Of a stretch of 64,000 nucleotides of DNA, positions 35,761 through 44,368 are shown piece after piece. The stretch lies in the NCBI RefSeq assembly GCF_024655635.1, contig NZ_JANLGI010000001.1, positions 62,001 through 126,000 on the forward strand, read 5' to 3'. Under the pieces are notes generated by a model, which did no database searches, had not been told where the DNA came from, and saw nothing but the letters and a program-made list of their open reading frames with translations. Position 1 is the stretch's first letter, and the number at the start of each line of letters is the position of its first letter. A program made the translations under genes and the position numbers. This DNA comes from Allobosea sp. 47.2.35 (GTDB taxonomy: Bacteria > Pseudomonadota > Alphaproteobacteria > Rhizobiales > Beijerinckiaceae).

Positions 35761-36608
35761 GGCGCATCCAGCAGCCCGGCATCGGCACTCCGGAGCGCAT
35801 CCAGTCGGTAGAATGCGGCGGGCGGGCGTTTTCGCTGAGGCTGCCGGCTGGGGTGCCTTTGCTGGAGGCCGTGAGGAGCGGTTTCGCGGCCGAGGGATTT
35901 GCTTCGGGCGTGGTGAAACTCGACGGGCTTAAACTCGCGCCCTTCGCCTATGTGATGCCGGCGCTGTCGAAGACGCCAGAGCATGCCGCCTTCTACAGCG
36001 AGACGTTCCGGCCGAAGGGCGAGGCGCGCATCGAGGTCGGCGCGATGACCTTCGGCCAGCGTGATGGAGCACCGTTCTTCCATGCCCATGCCTTGTGGGT
36101 CGAGGGCGATGGCAAGCGCACAGGCGGACATATCCTGCCGGACGAGACGGCAATCGCCGAGACGATCACGGTGGAGGCGATCGGACTTGATGGCGCGGTC
36201 TTTGCAGCCGAGCCGGATAGCGAGACGCATTTCAAGCTGTTCGGGCCGGTGGTGGCTGCGCCCGGTGGCGCCGGGCAAGGGCGCTTCTTCGCGCTGCGCG
36301 TGAAGCCGAATGTCGATTTCTGCGGCGCCCTGGAAGCGTTCTGCGCTGAGCGCGGCATCCGCGAGGCGGTGATCCATGGCGGTGTCGGCTCGACCATCGG
36401 GGCGCGTTTCGTTGATGGCGGCGTTGTCGAGAACTTCGCGACGGAGGTTGCGATCACGGGAGGGCGGGTCGTGCGCGGCGCCGACGGATTCGAAGCGGCG
36501 ATCGATGTCGCGCTGGTCGACTATAGCGGTGCGCTGGCCGGCGGGCGGTTGAAACGCGGCGACAATCCCGTGCTGATGACCTTCGAGCTGGTGCTGGAGG
36601 CGGTCTGA
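35757..36608 (+). CDS. PCC/DUF296 domain protein, tandem domains
   Basis: 283 residues starting at a GTG that overlaps the upstream stop (GTGA). Two copies of the PCC (plants and prokaryotes conserved, DUF296) domain are visible. In the first (~20-150) the metal-site-like HAHAL (H109, H111) and GGHILP (H125) are intact. In the second (~165-283) the matching positions read VDYSG and AGGRL, without histidines, so it looks degenerate. Plant relatives are AT-hook DNA-binding proteins; bacterial functions are unknown. Coupling to an acyl-CoA ligase suggests a metabolic role. Confidence 0.78.
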   Translation: MRRIQQPGIGTPERIQSVECGGRAFSLRLPAGVPLLEAVRSGFAAEGFASGVVKLDGLKLAPFAYVMPALSKTPEHAAFYSETFRPKGEARIEVGAMTFGQRDGAPFFHAHALWVEGDGKRTGGHILPDETAIAETITVEAIGLDGAVFAAEPDSETHFKLFGPVVAAPGGAGQGRFFALRVKPNVDFCGALEAFCAERGIREAVIHGGVGSTIGARFVDGGVVENFATEVAITGGRVVRGADGFEAAIDVALVDYSGALAGGRLKRGDNPVLMTFELVLEAV

Positions 36609-36612
36609 CGTT

Positions 36613-36633
36613 GCGAGGCGTTAGCCGCCTCGC
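36613..36633. terminator. Hairpin between convergent PCC and acyl-CoA synthetase genes
   Basis: GCGAGGCG-TTAGC-CGCCTCGC, a perfect 8-bp stem whose loop contains the minus-strand stop codon (TTA). There is no T-run, so it is a weak bidirectional terminator candidate. Confidence 0.4.
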
Positions 36634-38246
36634 TGCTTCGCGATCTCCCTGTTGCGCAGGTCCTTGCGCATGATCTTGCCCGTCGCGGTCAGCGGCAGCT
36701 CCGTCACGAACTCGACCTCGCGCGGGTACTGGTAGGCTGCCAGACGGTCGCGCACGAAGGCCTGGATTTCTGTCGCCAGCTCCGCCGTCGGGGTGACGTC
36801 CGGCTTCGGCAGCACGAAGGCCTTGACGATCTCGGTGCGGACGGGATCGGGCACGCCGACGACCGCGACCATCAGCACGGACGGATGGCGGATGATGCAG
36901 TCCTCGATATCGCCCGGCCCGATGCGGTAGGAGCCTGACGAGATGATGTCGTCGTCGCGGCCCTGGAACCAGAAATAGCCCTCCTCGTCGCGCGCGCCGC
37001 TGTCGCCGGTGACGAGCCAGTCGCCGATGAACTTTGCCGCGGTGGCCTCGGGCTGGTTCCAGTATTCCAGCATCATCACGGGATCGGGCCGGGCCACTGC
37101 GATCAGCCCCTGCTCGCCATCAGGCAGTTCCTGGCCTTCAGGCGAGATCACCGCGACGCGGTGGCCCGGTACGGCGCGGCCCATCGAACCGGGCTTCACG
37201 GGATAGAGGCTCGCGCAGTTCGAGACGAGCAGGTTCGCCTCGGTCTGGCCGTAGAACTCGTTGACCGGGAAGCCGAAGGTTTCGCGGCTCCAGTCGAGCA
37301 TGTCGGCGCCGAGCGTCTCGCCGCCGGTGCCGATCGAGCGCATGGCGTAACCGAAGCGCCTGGGATCGCGCACCTGCCGCATCAGCTTGAGCGCCGTCGG
37401 CGGCAGGAAGGCGTTGCGGACCTTGTGCCGCGCCATCAATGCGAAGGCGGCCTCGGGATCGAACTTGCGGGCGCGGGAGGCCAGCACCGGCACGCCGCAA
37501 TAGAGGCTGGGCAGGAGCACGTCGAGCAGGCCGCCGATCCAGGCCCAGTCGGCCGGGGTCCAGAACAGGTCGTTCACCTGCGGGAAGAACTCCTGCGGCA
37601 ACTGCACGCCGGGCAGATGCCCGAGCAGGACGCGGTGAGCATGCAGCGCGCCCTTGGGCTTACCCGTCGTGCCGGAGGTGTAGATGATCACGGCCGGGTC
37701 GTCAGCGCGCGTGTCGACGGCAGTGAAGCGGTCGGAGGCCTTCGCCATTTCCGCCTCGAAATCGAGATGGCCGGAGCCGCCGACGACGAAGATCTTGCGC
37801 AGGTTCGGCAGGGCGTCGCGGATCGCCTCGACCTTGCCGATATTCTCGGCATCGGTGACCAGAACGCTGGCGCCGCTATGGCCGAGGCGGTGCTCCAGAG
37901 CCTCGGGGCCGAACAGGATGAAGAGAGGCAGCGCGATGGCGCCGAGCTTGTAGGCGCCGAGATGGGCGATCGCGGTCTGCGGCGATTGCGGCAGCAGGAT
38001 GCCGACGCGCTCGCCCGGGCCGATGCCGTGATGGGCGAGGAGGTTGGCGAAGCGATTCGAGGCGCGCGACAGTTCATCGAAGGAGAGCGTTGCGACCTTG
38101 CCTCCGTCCTCCTCGAAGATCAGCGCCGGCTTGCCGCTGCCGTCGGCATGGGCGTCCGAGCAGGCCGTGCCGATATTGAAGCGTTCCGGGATGCGCCAGG
38201 TGAAGGCGTCCACGGTTCCGCGATAGGTCGCGCGGCGTTCGAGCAT
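36621..38246 (-). CDS. Acyl-CoA synthetase, AMP-forming (AcsM / acetyl-CoA synthetase-like)
   Basis: 541 residues of the ANL superfamily. Motifs: YTSGTTGKPKG (189-199), NEFYGQTEANLLVSNC, DDIISSGSYRIGPGDIED and the catalytic C-terminal lysine K524 in TATGK. The overall pattern (RRATYRGTVDAFTWRIPERFNIG start) resembles medium-chain acyl-CoA or acetate ligases. The ATG at 38246 has a GGAG seven bases upstream; the longer frame has no support. It is divergent from the BKACE gene, with 118 bases between, and convergent with the PCC gene. The substrate is not fixed by sequence. Confidence 0.88.
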   Translation of the reverse strand: MLERRATYRGTVDAFTWRIPERFNIGTACSDAHADGSGKPALIFEEDGGKVATLSFDELSRASNRFANLLAHHGIGPGERVGILLPQSPQTAIAHLGAYKLGAIALPLFILFGPEALEHRLGHSGASVLVTDAENIGKVEAIRDALPNLRKIFVVGGSGHLDFEAEMAKASDRFTAVDTRADDPAVIIYTSGTTGKPKGALHAHRVLLGHLPGVQLPQEFFPQVNDLFWTPADWAWIGGLLDVLLPSLYCGVPVLASRARKFDPEAAFALMARHKVRNAFLPPTALKLMRQVRDPRRFGYAMRSIGTGGETLGADMLDWSRETFGFPVNEFYGQTEANLLVSNCASLYPVKPGSMGRAVPGHRVAVISPEGQELPDGEQGLIAVARPDPVMMLEYWNQPEATAAKFIGDWLVTGDSGARDEEGYFWFQGRDDDIISSGSYRIGPGDIEDCIIRHPSVLMVAVVGVPDPVRTEIVKAFVLPKPDVTPTAELATEIQAFVRDRLAAYQYPREVEFVTELPLTATGKIMRKDLRNREIAKQRGG

Positions 38247-38364
38247 GATCGGCTCCGGTCTTCGCATGCGTTTGCGCCGATCCTGCCCAGCCGGCCTGTG
38301 GGCTGACAAGCCCGAGCGGAGCAGCTTACGGTCTGCGTAAAATTGCGGAACGAGAGGAAACGCC

Positions 38365-39261
38365 GTGACCAAGCCGATCTGGGTGGAGGCCGCGATCAAC
38401 GGCCCATGGGGCAAGGAGCGCCAGCCCGGCATTCCGATCAGCATTCCCGATATCGTCGCGGATGGCATCGCTGCGGTCGAGGCGGGCGCCGCGATCGTGC
38501 ATCTGCATGTCTACGACATGGCGACCGGCCGGCAGCGCGACGACTGGGAGCTCTATGCGCAGGCGATCGAGGGCATCCGGGCCAGGGTCGATGCCATCGT
38601 CTATCCGACTATCCCGATCCTGGGCTCGGGCTATGCCGGCGACATGATCGGGTCGGGCCGCTACACCCATCTCGAAGAGCTGGCCAAGCGCGGCCTTGCC
38701 GAATGGGGCGTGCTCGATCCCGGCTCCTGCAATTGGACGACCTTCGCGGGCATTCCGCAGGGCGAGGCCGGCTTCATCTACCAGAATCCCGGAGAGCATA
38801 TCCGCGAGGGGATGGAGGTGGCCGAGCGCCACAAGGTCCATCCGAGCTATGCGATCTACGAGCCCGGCTTCACGCGCCTCGGCGCGGCTTTGGCCAAGGC
38901 CTATCCGGGCATGCCGATGCCGATCTACCGGCTGATGTTCTCGGAGGCCTTCGCCTGGGGCTTCCCGCCGCGCGAATGGGCGCTGGAGGCCCATCTCAGG
39001 CTGCTCGCCGAGGATGCGCCTGAGGCGCCGGTGATGATCGCCGGGCTCGGCGTCGATCTCCGCGACCTGATCGGCCCGGCGGTGGCGCGGGGCGTCCATG
39101 TCCGCGGCGGGCTGGAGGATGCGCCCTTCGGCTGCGAGAAGACCAATCGTGAATTGATCGCGGACACCGTCCGCCTGGTCGAGGCGGCGGGTGGAAAGCC
39201 TGTCAGTGCGGCCGAGGTGCGGGACTGGCTGGCGCGACAGGCCAAGGGAGAGGCGCTGTGA
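38365..39261 (+). CDS. BKACE family protein (beta-keto acid cleavage enzyme, DUF849)
   Basis: 298 residues, GTG start after GAGAGGAAA. The family condenses a beta-keto acid with acetyl-CoA and releases acetoacetate and a new acyl-CoA; the founding member is the lysine-fermentation Kce. Visible hallmarks: VEAAINGPWG, the zinc-ligand HLHV near residue 46-49, LDPGSCNWTTF, YEPGFTRLG and the C-terminal VRGGLEDAPFGCEKTN. It overlaps the pepT start by 4 bases. Substrate preference in this family is diverse, so the keto acid is unknown; the TRAP transporter, SDR and two acyl-CoA ligases nearby fit a pathway. Confidence 0.9.
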   Translation: MTKPIWVEAAINGPWGKERQPGIPISIPDIVADGIAAVEAGAAIVHLHVYDMATGRQRDDWELYAQAIEGIRARVDAIVYPTIPILGSGYAGDMIGSGRYTHLEELAKRGLAEWGVLDPGSCNWTTFAGIPQGEAGFIYQNPGEHIREGMEVAERHKVHPSYAIYEPGFTRLGAALAKAYPGMPMPIYRLMFSEAFAWGFPPREWALEAHLRLLAEDAPEAPVMIAGLGVDLRDLIGPAVARGVHVRGGLEDAPFGCEKTNRELIADTVRLVEAAGGKPVSAAEVRDWLARQAKGEAL

Positions 39262-40487
39262 GCGTGCGCGACCAATTGCTCGAACGGTTCCTGCGCTATG
39301 TCGCGGTCGAGAGCCAGAGCGACATGAAGGCGACGAGCCTGCCGAGCACGCCGGGGCAGCAGGTTCTGGCGGAACTGCTCGCGGACGAATTGCGTGCGCT
39401 CGGGCTGGAGAATGTCGTCATCGACGACCGCGCCACGGTGACGGCGCTGAAGCGCGGCACCAGGCCCGGCGCGCCGCGCATCGGCTTCATCGCCCATGTC
39501 GATACGGTCGATGTCGGCCTGTCGCCGGTGGTCAAGGCGCAGGTGCTGCGCTTCGCTGGTGAGGATCTCTGCCTCAATGCGGAGAAGGACATCTGGCTGC
39601 GCGTCGCCGAGCACCCGGAGATCGCCCCCTACAAGGGCAGCGAGATCGTCTTCAGCGACGGCACCAGCGTGCTCGGCGCCGACAACAAGGCTGCGGTCGC
39701 GATCGTCATGACGCTGCTGGCGGAACTGCGTCCCGAGGACCAGCATGGCGACATCCTCGTCGCCTTCGTGCCGGACGAGGAGATCGGCCTGCGTGGCGCC
39801 AAGGCACTCGACCTTGCCCGGTTCGACTGCGATTTCGCCTATACGATCGACAGTTGCGAGGTCGGCGAGGTCGTCTGGGAGAATTTCAACGCCGCCATGG
39901 CCGAGATCGTCTTCACCGGCGTCACCGCCCATCCGATGTCGGCCAAGGGTGTGCTGGTGAACCCGCTGATGATGGCGCAGGACTTCATGGCAGCCTTCGA
40001 CCGGGCGCAGACGCCGGAGCATACCGAGGGCCGCGAGGGCTATACGTGGTTCCTCGAACTCGTTGCCACGCCGGCTGAGGCGGTGCTGCGGGCCAATATC
40101 CGCGATTTCGACAAGGCGTCCTTCGCGGCGCGCAAGCGCCGGATCGGCGAGGTCGCGGCGGAGATCGCCAAGCGCTATCCAACCGGGCGCGTCACCTCGG
40201 AGGTGACGGATGTCTACGGCAATATCGCAGACAGCCTGGGCGAGGACCGGCGCTCGGTTGACCTGCTGATGGCGGCGCTGACCGAATTGCAGATCGCGCC
40301 GAAACTCATTCCGATGCGCGGTGGCACGGATGGCGCTGCGCTCTCGGCGCGCGGGCTGCCGACGCCGAATTTCTTCACCGGCGCGCATAATTTCCACTCG
40401 CGCTTCGAGTTCCTGCCGCTGTCGGCCTTCGAGACCTCCTATGAGGTGGCGCGCCGCATCTGCCTGCTGGCGGGGCAGAACGCCTAG
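39258..40487 (+). CDS. pepT: Peptidase T (tripeptide aminopeptidase)
   Basis: Zinc-dependent M20B aminopeptidase that removes N-terminal residues from tripeptides. 409 residues, the normal length. Metal and catalytic motifs: HVDTVD (H80, D82), GADNKAA (Asp near 142), PDEEIG (Glu pair near 173-174), and a late GTDGAALSARGLPTPN with a following GAHNFHS. GTG start overlapping the BKACE stop (GTGA). Its link to the neighbouring organic-acid genes is not obvious; alternatively the enzyme hydrolyses another small amide. Confidence 0.93.
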   Translation: MSVRDQLLERFLRYVAVESQSDMKATSLPSTPGQQVLAELLADELRALGLENVVIDDRATVTALKRGTRPGAPRIGFIAHVDTVDVGLSPVVKAQVLRFAGEDLCLNAEKDIWLRVAEHPEIAPYKGSEIVFSDGTSVLGADNKAAVAIVMTLLAELRPEDQHGDILVAFVPDEEIGLRGAKALDLARFDCDFAYTIDSCEVGEVVWENFNAAMAEIVFTGVTAHPMSAKGVLVNPLMMAQDFMAAFDRAQTPEHTEGREGYTWFLELVATPAEAVLRANIRDFDKASFAARKRRIGEVAAEIAKRYPTGRVTSEVTDVYGNIADSLGEDRRSVDLLMAALTELQIAPKLIPMRGGTDGAALSARGLPTPNFFTGAHNFHSRFEFLPLSAFETSYEVARRICLLAGQNA

Positions 40488-40562
40488 CGCGGCTTGTCGC
40501 ATTGGCGCACGGCCTGCCGGCGCCTACATGAGGTGGGCAGGAACAGCGAAAGCACGATCCGC

Positions 40563-41933
40563 ATGTCCGAACGCGACGCCGAAGCCAACCGATTCTCCGC
40601 CCGCGCGGCGCGCTATGCCCGCGTCGGCGCCAATGTCGGCGGGGTGGCGGCCCGGATCGCGGGTGCCCGGCTTTTCGGCGTCGAGGGGCGCGATGCCACC
40701 AATGCAGAGGCGCTGGCCAAGGCGCTGGGCGGACTGAAGGGGCCGATCATGAAGGTGGCGCAGCTCGTCGCCACCATTCCCGACGTCGTGCCGCCGGAAT
40801 ACGCCGCCGAATTGCAGAAGCTGCAATCGCAGGCGCCGCCGATGGGCGCGGCCTTCGTCAAGCGGCGAATGATGGCGGAGCTCGGCGCCAGCTGGCGCGA
40901 GCGCTTCGGCGAATTCGACCTCAAGCCGGCAGCGGCGGCCTCGCTGGGGCAGGTGCATCGCGCGACGACGCTGGATGGCGCGGTGCTCGCCTGCAAGCTG
41001 CAATATCCCGACATGGAATCGGCGGTGGAGGCCGATATCGTGCAGCTCGAGGTGCTGTTCTCGCTGCACCGGCGCATGGGGGCGGTGATCGACACCACCG
41101 AGATCGCCAAGGAGATCGGCGCCCGGGTCCGCGAGGAACTCGACTATAAGCGCGAGGCGAAGCATGCCGCGCTCTATCAGGCGATCCTGTCGGATACGCC
41201 GGAGGTGCGCGTGCCGGCGCTGGAGCCGGCGCTGTCGACCCGGCGGCTTCTGACGATGCACTGGCTGGAGGGGAGCCCGATCCTCTCGCACAAGCAGGAC
41301 GGGCAGGTCGTGCGCGACCGGATCTCGACGGCGATGTTCAAGGCGTGGTGGCGCCCGTTCAGCCATCACGGCGTCATCCATGGCGACCCGCATCTCGGCA
41401 ACTACACGGTGTTCTCGGAGGATGGCGAGCCGGAGGGCATCAACCTGCTCGACTATGGCTGCATCCGCATCTTCCCTGAGAGCTTCGTCGGCGGCGTGGT
41501 CGATCTCTACAAGGGCCTGCGCGACGGCGAGGAGGCTCGTGTTGTCCATGCCTATGAGACCTGGGGCTTCAAGGGCCTGACCAAGGACCTGGTCGATACC
41601 CTGAACATCTGGGCACGCTTCATCTACGGACCGCTCCTGGAGGACCGGGTCAGGCGCATCGCCGAGGATGTCAGCCCGGCCGAATATGGCCGCAAGCAGG
41701 CCTTCCAGGTGCATCAGGCGCTGAAGGCGCGCGGACCGGTGACGGTGCCGCGCGAGTTCGTCTTCATGGACCGCGCCGCGATCGGGCTCGGCGGCGTCTT
41801 CCTGCATCTCGACGCCGAACTGAACTTCCATCGGCTGTTCGAGGCGGAGATCGAGGGATTCTCGGTCGAGCGCGTCGCCGAGCGGCAGAATGCGGCGTTG
41901 GTCGCGGCAGGGCTTTCGGCGCCTCGTTCCTAA
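40563..41933 (+). CDS. ABC1/AarF (UbiB-family) atypical kinase
   Basis: 456 residues. The UbiB-type motifs are present: the KGPIMKVAQ segment (variant of the KxGQ helix), AAAASLGQVHRA, the lysine in CKLQYPD, HGDPHLGNY and LDYGCIRIFPE in place of the DFG region. Family members influence ubiquinone or lipid metabolism. The longest frame starts at a TTG 69 bases upstream; MSERDAEANRF is preferred, though its ribosome-binding site is weak. It lies 75 bases after pepT and converges with a small gene. Confidence 0.88.
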   Translation: MSERDAEANRFSARAARYARVGANVGGVAARIAGARLFGVEGRDATNAEALAKALGGLKGPIMKVAQLVATIPDVVPPEYAAELQKLQSQAPPMGAAFVKRRMMAELGASWRERFGEFDLKPAAAASLGQVHRATTLDGAVLACKLQYPDMESAVEADIVQLEVLFSLHRRMGAVIDTTEIAKEIGARVREELDYKREAKHAALYQAILSDTPEVRVPALEPALSTRRLLTMHWLEGSPILSHKQDGQVVRDRISTAMFKAWWRPFSHHGVIHGDPHLGNYTVFSEDGEPEGINLLDYGCIRIFPESFVGGVVDLYKGLRDGEEARVVHAYETWGFKGLTKDLVDTLNIWARFIYGPLLEDRVRRIAEDVSPAEYGRKQAFQVHQALKARGPVTVPREFVFMDRAAIGLGGVFLHLDAELNFHRLFEAEIEGFSVERVAERQNAALVAAGLSAPRS

Positions 41934-41949
41934 GCAGGGCGATGTCAGT

Positions 41950-41968
41950 AGGCGAGGCTTAGTCGCCT
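41950..41968. terminator. Hairpin between convergent genes
   Basis: AGGCGA-GGCTTAG-TCGCCT in the 25-base gap between the ABC1 kinase and the small minus-strand gene; the loop again contains the minus-strand stop (TTA/CTTAG). No T-run; a weak terminator or shared 3' end. Confidence 0.35.
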
Positions 41969-42177
41969 CCGCCCCCGCCACCATCGCCGCCTGCATCGAG
42001 CCAGCCGAACCCTCCGCCGTTGCCGTCGCAGCGGCGTCGGTTCCATGCGGCAATATCCTCGTCGTCGCGTTTCGCCTGTTCACGCGCCTCGGCAAACCAG
42101 CGCTTGGCCTTCTCGCGCAGGGCAGGGTCGAGGTCCAGAAGGCGCTCCTTCGCCGGCTGCCCGGCCCGATCGTCCAC
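41959..42177 (-). CDS. Small hypothetical protein with Gly-rich C-terminus
   Basis: 72 residues with a GTG start six bases after AAGGAG, the best initiation signal in the frame (an upstream TTG start is unlikely). The middle is a charged helix (LDPALREKAKRWFAEAREQAKRDDEDI) and the end is a Gly/Asp tail. No family recognised. Convergent with the ABC1 kinase gene. Confidence 0.6.
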   Translation of the reverse strand: MDDRAGQPAKERLLDLDPALREKAKRWFAEAREQAKRDDEDIAAWNRRRCDGNGGGFGWLDAGGDGGGGGGD

Positions 42178-42448
42178 CAGCGTCTCCTTTCGGTGATCCA
42201 AGCACAGGCGAATCCGCCGAGCGGGGCCCCGCGTTGGCTTCGGCTGGCGTTAATCACTTCAAATATTGCAGCGGCGAGAGAATTTCCTTCTATTTAAATC
42301 GATTGAATTGCCTCGTCGTCGCCGCTAGAGAGGAAGAATGCGGTGTGGTCGCGCCACGCTTCACGGTTGCAACGCGCAGCCGCGTTGCCCGTGCGTCGCG
42401 GGTGCGCTACAGGCTTAGAGAGACTGTGTCTTTTTCAGGATCGAGACC

Positions 42449-42733
42449 ATGGCCGACCACGCCCATCACGCCGACGCTCCCGCGATGGACTACCCCGAGC
42501 ATGAGCGGACCTATACCGGGTTCATTCATTTCGCCGAGGTCGGAACGGTCGCCTGCCTTGCCATCGTCGCGGCGCTCGCCGTCGGTGGCACGAAGCATGC
42601 TTGGGGCACGGCGCTGATCGGCACGCTGCTCACCGTCCTCGGGACAGGCGTCGGTATCGCCGCTCCCTCGATCGGCTGGCGTGCGCCGCTCGTCGCGCTC
42701 GTCTTGATGCTGCTCGCGCTGCTCCTGCTCTGA
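42449..42733 (+). CDS. aa3-type cytochrome c oxidase subunit IV family protein
   Basis: 94-residue membrane protein. Residues ~13-45 (MDYPEHERTYTGFIHFAEVGTV) match the bacterial aa3-oxidase subunit IV pattern, and three hydrophobic segments follow, two more than in the short classical subunit. A start codon 38 bases before the pntAA gene places it at the head of the transhydrogenase operon, a common arrangement in alphaproteobacteria from memory. Whether it joins an oxidase or the transhydrogenase is not known. Confidence 0.8.
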   Translation: MADHAHHADAPAMDYPEHERTYTGFIHFAEVGTVACLAIVAALAVGGTKHAWGTALIGTLLTVLGTGVGIAAPSIGWRAPLVALVLMLLALLLL

Positions 42734-42770
42734 CACTCTCCCCATAACGCCGGAAAGGCCTGCCCCCGCC

Positions 42771-43910
42771 ATGCGCATTGCTGTCCCAGCCGAAACGCAA
42801 GGGGCGGAAACCCGCGTCGCAGCGACGCCGGAGACCGTCCGCAAGTTCAAGGGCCTCGGTGCCGAGGTCGTGGTCGAGACGGGGGCGGGCAAAGCCTCCG
42901 GCATCCTCGATGCGGAATATGAGGCGGCAGGGGCAACGGTCGCGAAAACGGCGGCGGACGCGCTCGCCGGCGCGGCGATCGTGCTGAAGGTGCGCCGTCC
43001 GTCCGAGGGTGAGATCGCCGGCCTGCCGGCCGGCGCGCTCGTCATCGCGACGATGGACCCTTACGGCAACGAGGCTCAGGTCCAGGCGCTGGCCAAAGCC
43101 AATGTCGCTGCCTTCGCCATGGAGTTCATGCCGCGCATCACCCGTGCTCAGGTGATGGACGTGCTGTCCTCGCAGGCCAATCTCGCCGGCTATCGCGCCA
43201 TGATCGACGGCGCCGCCGAATACGGCCGGGCGCTGCCGATGATGATGACGGCGGCGGGCACGGTGCCGGCCGCGAAGATCTTCATCATGGGCGTCGGCGT
43301 CGCCGGCCTGCAGGCGATCGCCACCGCGCGCCGCCTCGGCGCCATCGTGACCGCGACCGACGTGCGCCCCGCCACCAAGGAGCAGGTCGAATCGCTTGGC
43401 GCCAAGTTCCTCGCTGTCGAGGACGAGGAGTTCAAGCAGGCGCAGACCGCCGGCGGCTACGCCAAGGAGATGTCCAAGGAATACCAGGCGAAGCAGGCCG
43501 AGCTGACGGCCAGCCACATCGCCAAGCAGGACATCGTCATCACCACCGCGCTGATCCCGGGCCGCCCGGCGCCCAAGCTGATCTCGGCGGCGATGGTCGC
43601 GAGCATGAAGCCCGGTTCCGTGATCGTCGACCTCGCGGTCGAGCGCGGCGGCAATTGCGAGCTGGCCAAGGCGGGCGAGGTCGTGACGACGGATAACGGC
43701 GTCAAGATTGTCGGCCATCTCAATGTGCCGGGGCGCCTGCCTGCGACCTCGTCGGCACTCTACGCCAAGAACCTCCTCGCCTTTGTCGAGACGCTGATCG
43801 ACAAGGCCGAGAAAAAGCTCGCGGTGAACTGGGACGACGAGCTGGTCAAGGCGACCGCCCTGACGAAGGACGGCGCCGTCATCCACCCGAATTTCGCGCC
43901 GAAGGCCTGA
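42771..43910 (+). CDS. pntAA: NAD(P) transhydrogenase subunit alpha, part 1 (NAD-binding domain I)
   Basis: Cytoplasmic NAD(H)-binding domain of proton-translocating transhydrogenase, which makes NADPH from NADH using the proton gradient. 379 residues. MRIAVPAET start, the NAD-binding GVGVAGLQAIATARRLGA near residue 178, and the RPATKEQVESLGA loop typical of alpha subunits. The alpha chain is split into two genes, as is usual in alphaproteobacteria; part 2 starts 18 bases after the stop. Confidence 0.95.
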   Translation: MRIAVPAETQGAETRVAATPETVRKFKGLGAEVVVETGAGKASGILDAEYEAAGATVAKTAADALAGAAIVLKVRRPSEGEIAGLPAGALVIATMDPYGNEAQVQALAKANVAAFAMEFMPRITRAQVMDVLSSQANLAGYRAMIDGAAEYGRALPMMMTAAGTVPAAKIFIMGVGVAGLQAIATARRLGAIVTATDVRPATKEQVESLGAKFLAVEDEEFKQAQTAGGYAKEMSKEYQAKQAELTASHIAKQDIVITTALIPGRPAPKLISAAMVASMKPGSVIVDLAVERGGNCELAKAGEVVTTDNGVKIVGHLNVPGRLPATSSALYAKNLLAFVETLIDKAEKKLAVNWDDELVKATALTKDGAVIHPNFAPKA

Positions 43911-43928
43911 GCGTAAGGAATTCCGACC

Positions 43929-44363
43929 ATGGCAACTCCCTCCACCGAACAGGCTCTCGAACAGGCCCGCAATGCGGCTGCGCTCGCCAAACAGGCAGCC
44001 GAGCTGGCCGAGCGATATGCCGACCAGGCCGCGGCCGCGGCCAGCATCGCGACCGGCGGCGTCGACCCGACGGTCTTCCGCCTCGCGATCTTCGTGCTCG
44101 CCGTCTTCGTCGGCTACTACGTCGTCTGGTCGGTGACGCCGGCGCTGCACACGCCGCTGATGTCGGTCACCAACGCCATCTCCTCGGTCATCGTCGTCGG
44201 CGCCCTGCTGGCGGTCGGCGTCGAGGCGCTACCCGCGCTCGGTGATGGGCCGATCTGGGCCAAGGTCTTCGGTTTCCTCGCGCTGATCCTCGCCTCGGTG
44301 AACATCTTCGGCGGCTTCCTCGTCACAGAGCGCATGCTCGCGATGTACAAGAAGAAGGGCTGA
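43929..44363 (+). CDS. pntAB: NAD(P) transhydrogenase subunit alpha, part 2 (membrane domain)
   Basis: 144-residue membrane part of the split alpha subunit. A polar, Ala/Glu-rich N-terminus of about 40 residues is followed by four hydrophobic helices, including [20 protein letters not shown] and the [17 protein letters not shown] signature of the proton channel. It lies between pntAA and pntB with spacings of 18 and 5 bases. Confidence 0.94.
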   Translation: MATPSTEQALEQARNAAALAKQAAELAERYADQAAAAASIATGGVDPTVFRLAIFVLAVFVGYYVVWSVTPALHTPLMSVTNAISSVIVVGALLAVGVEALPALGDGPIWAKVFGFLALILASVNIFGGFLVTERMLAMYKKKG

Positions 44364-44368
44364 TCGCC

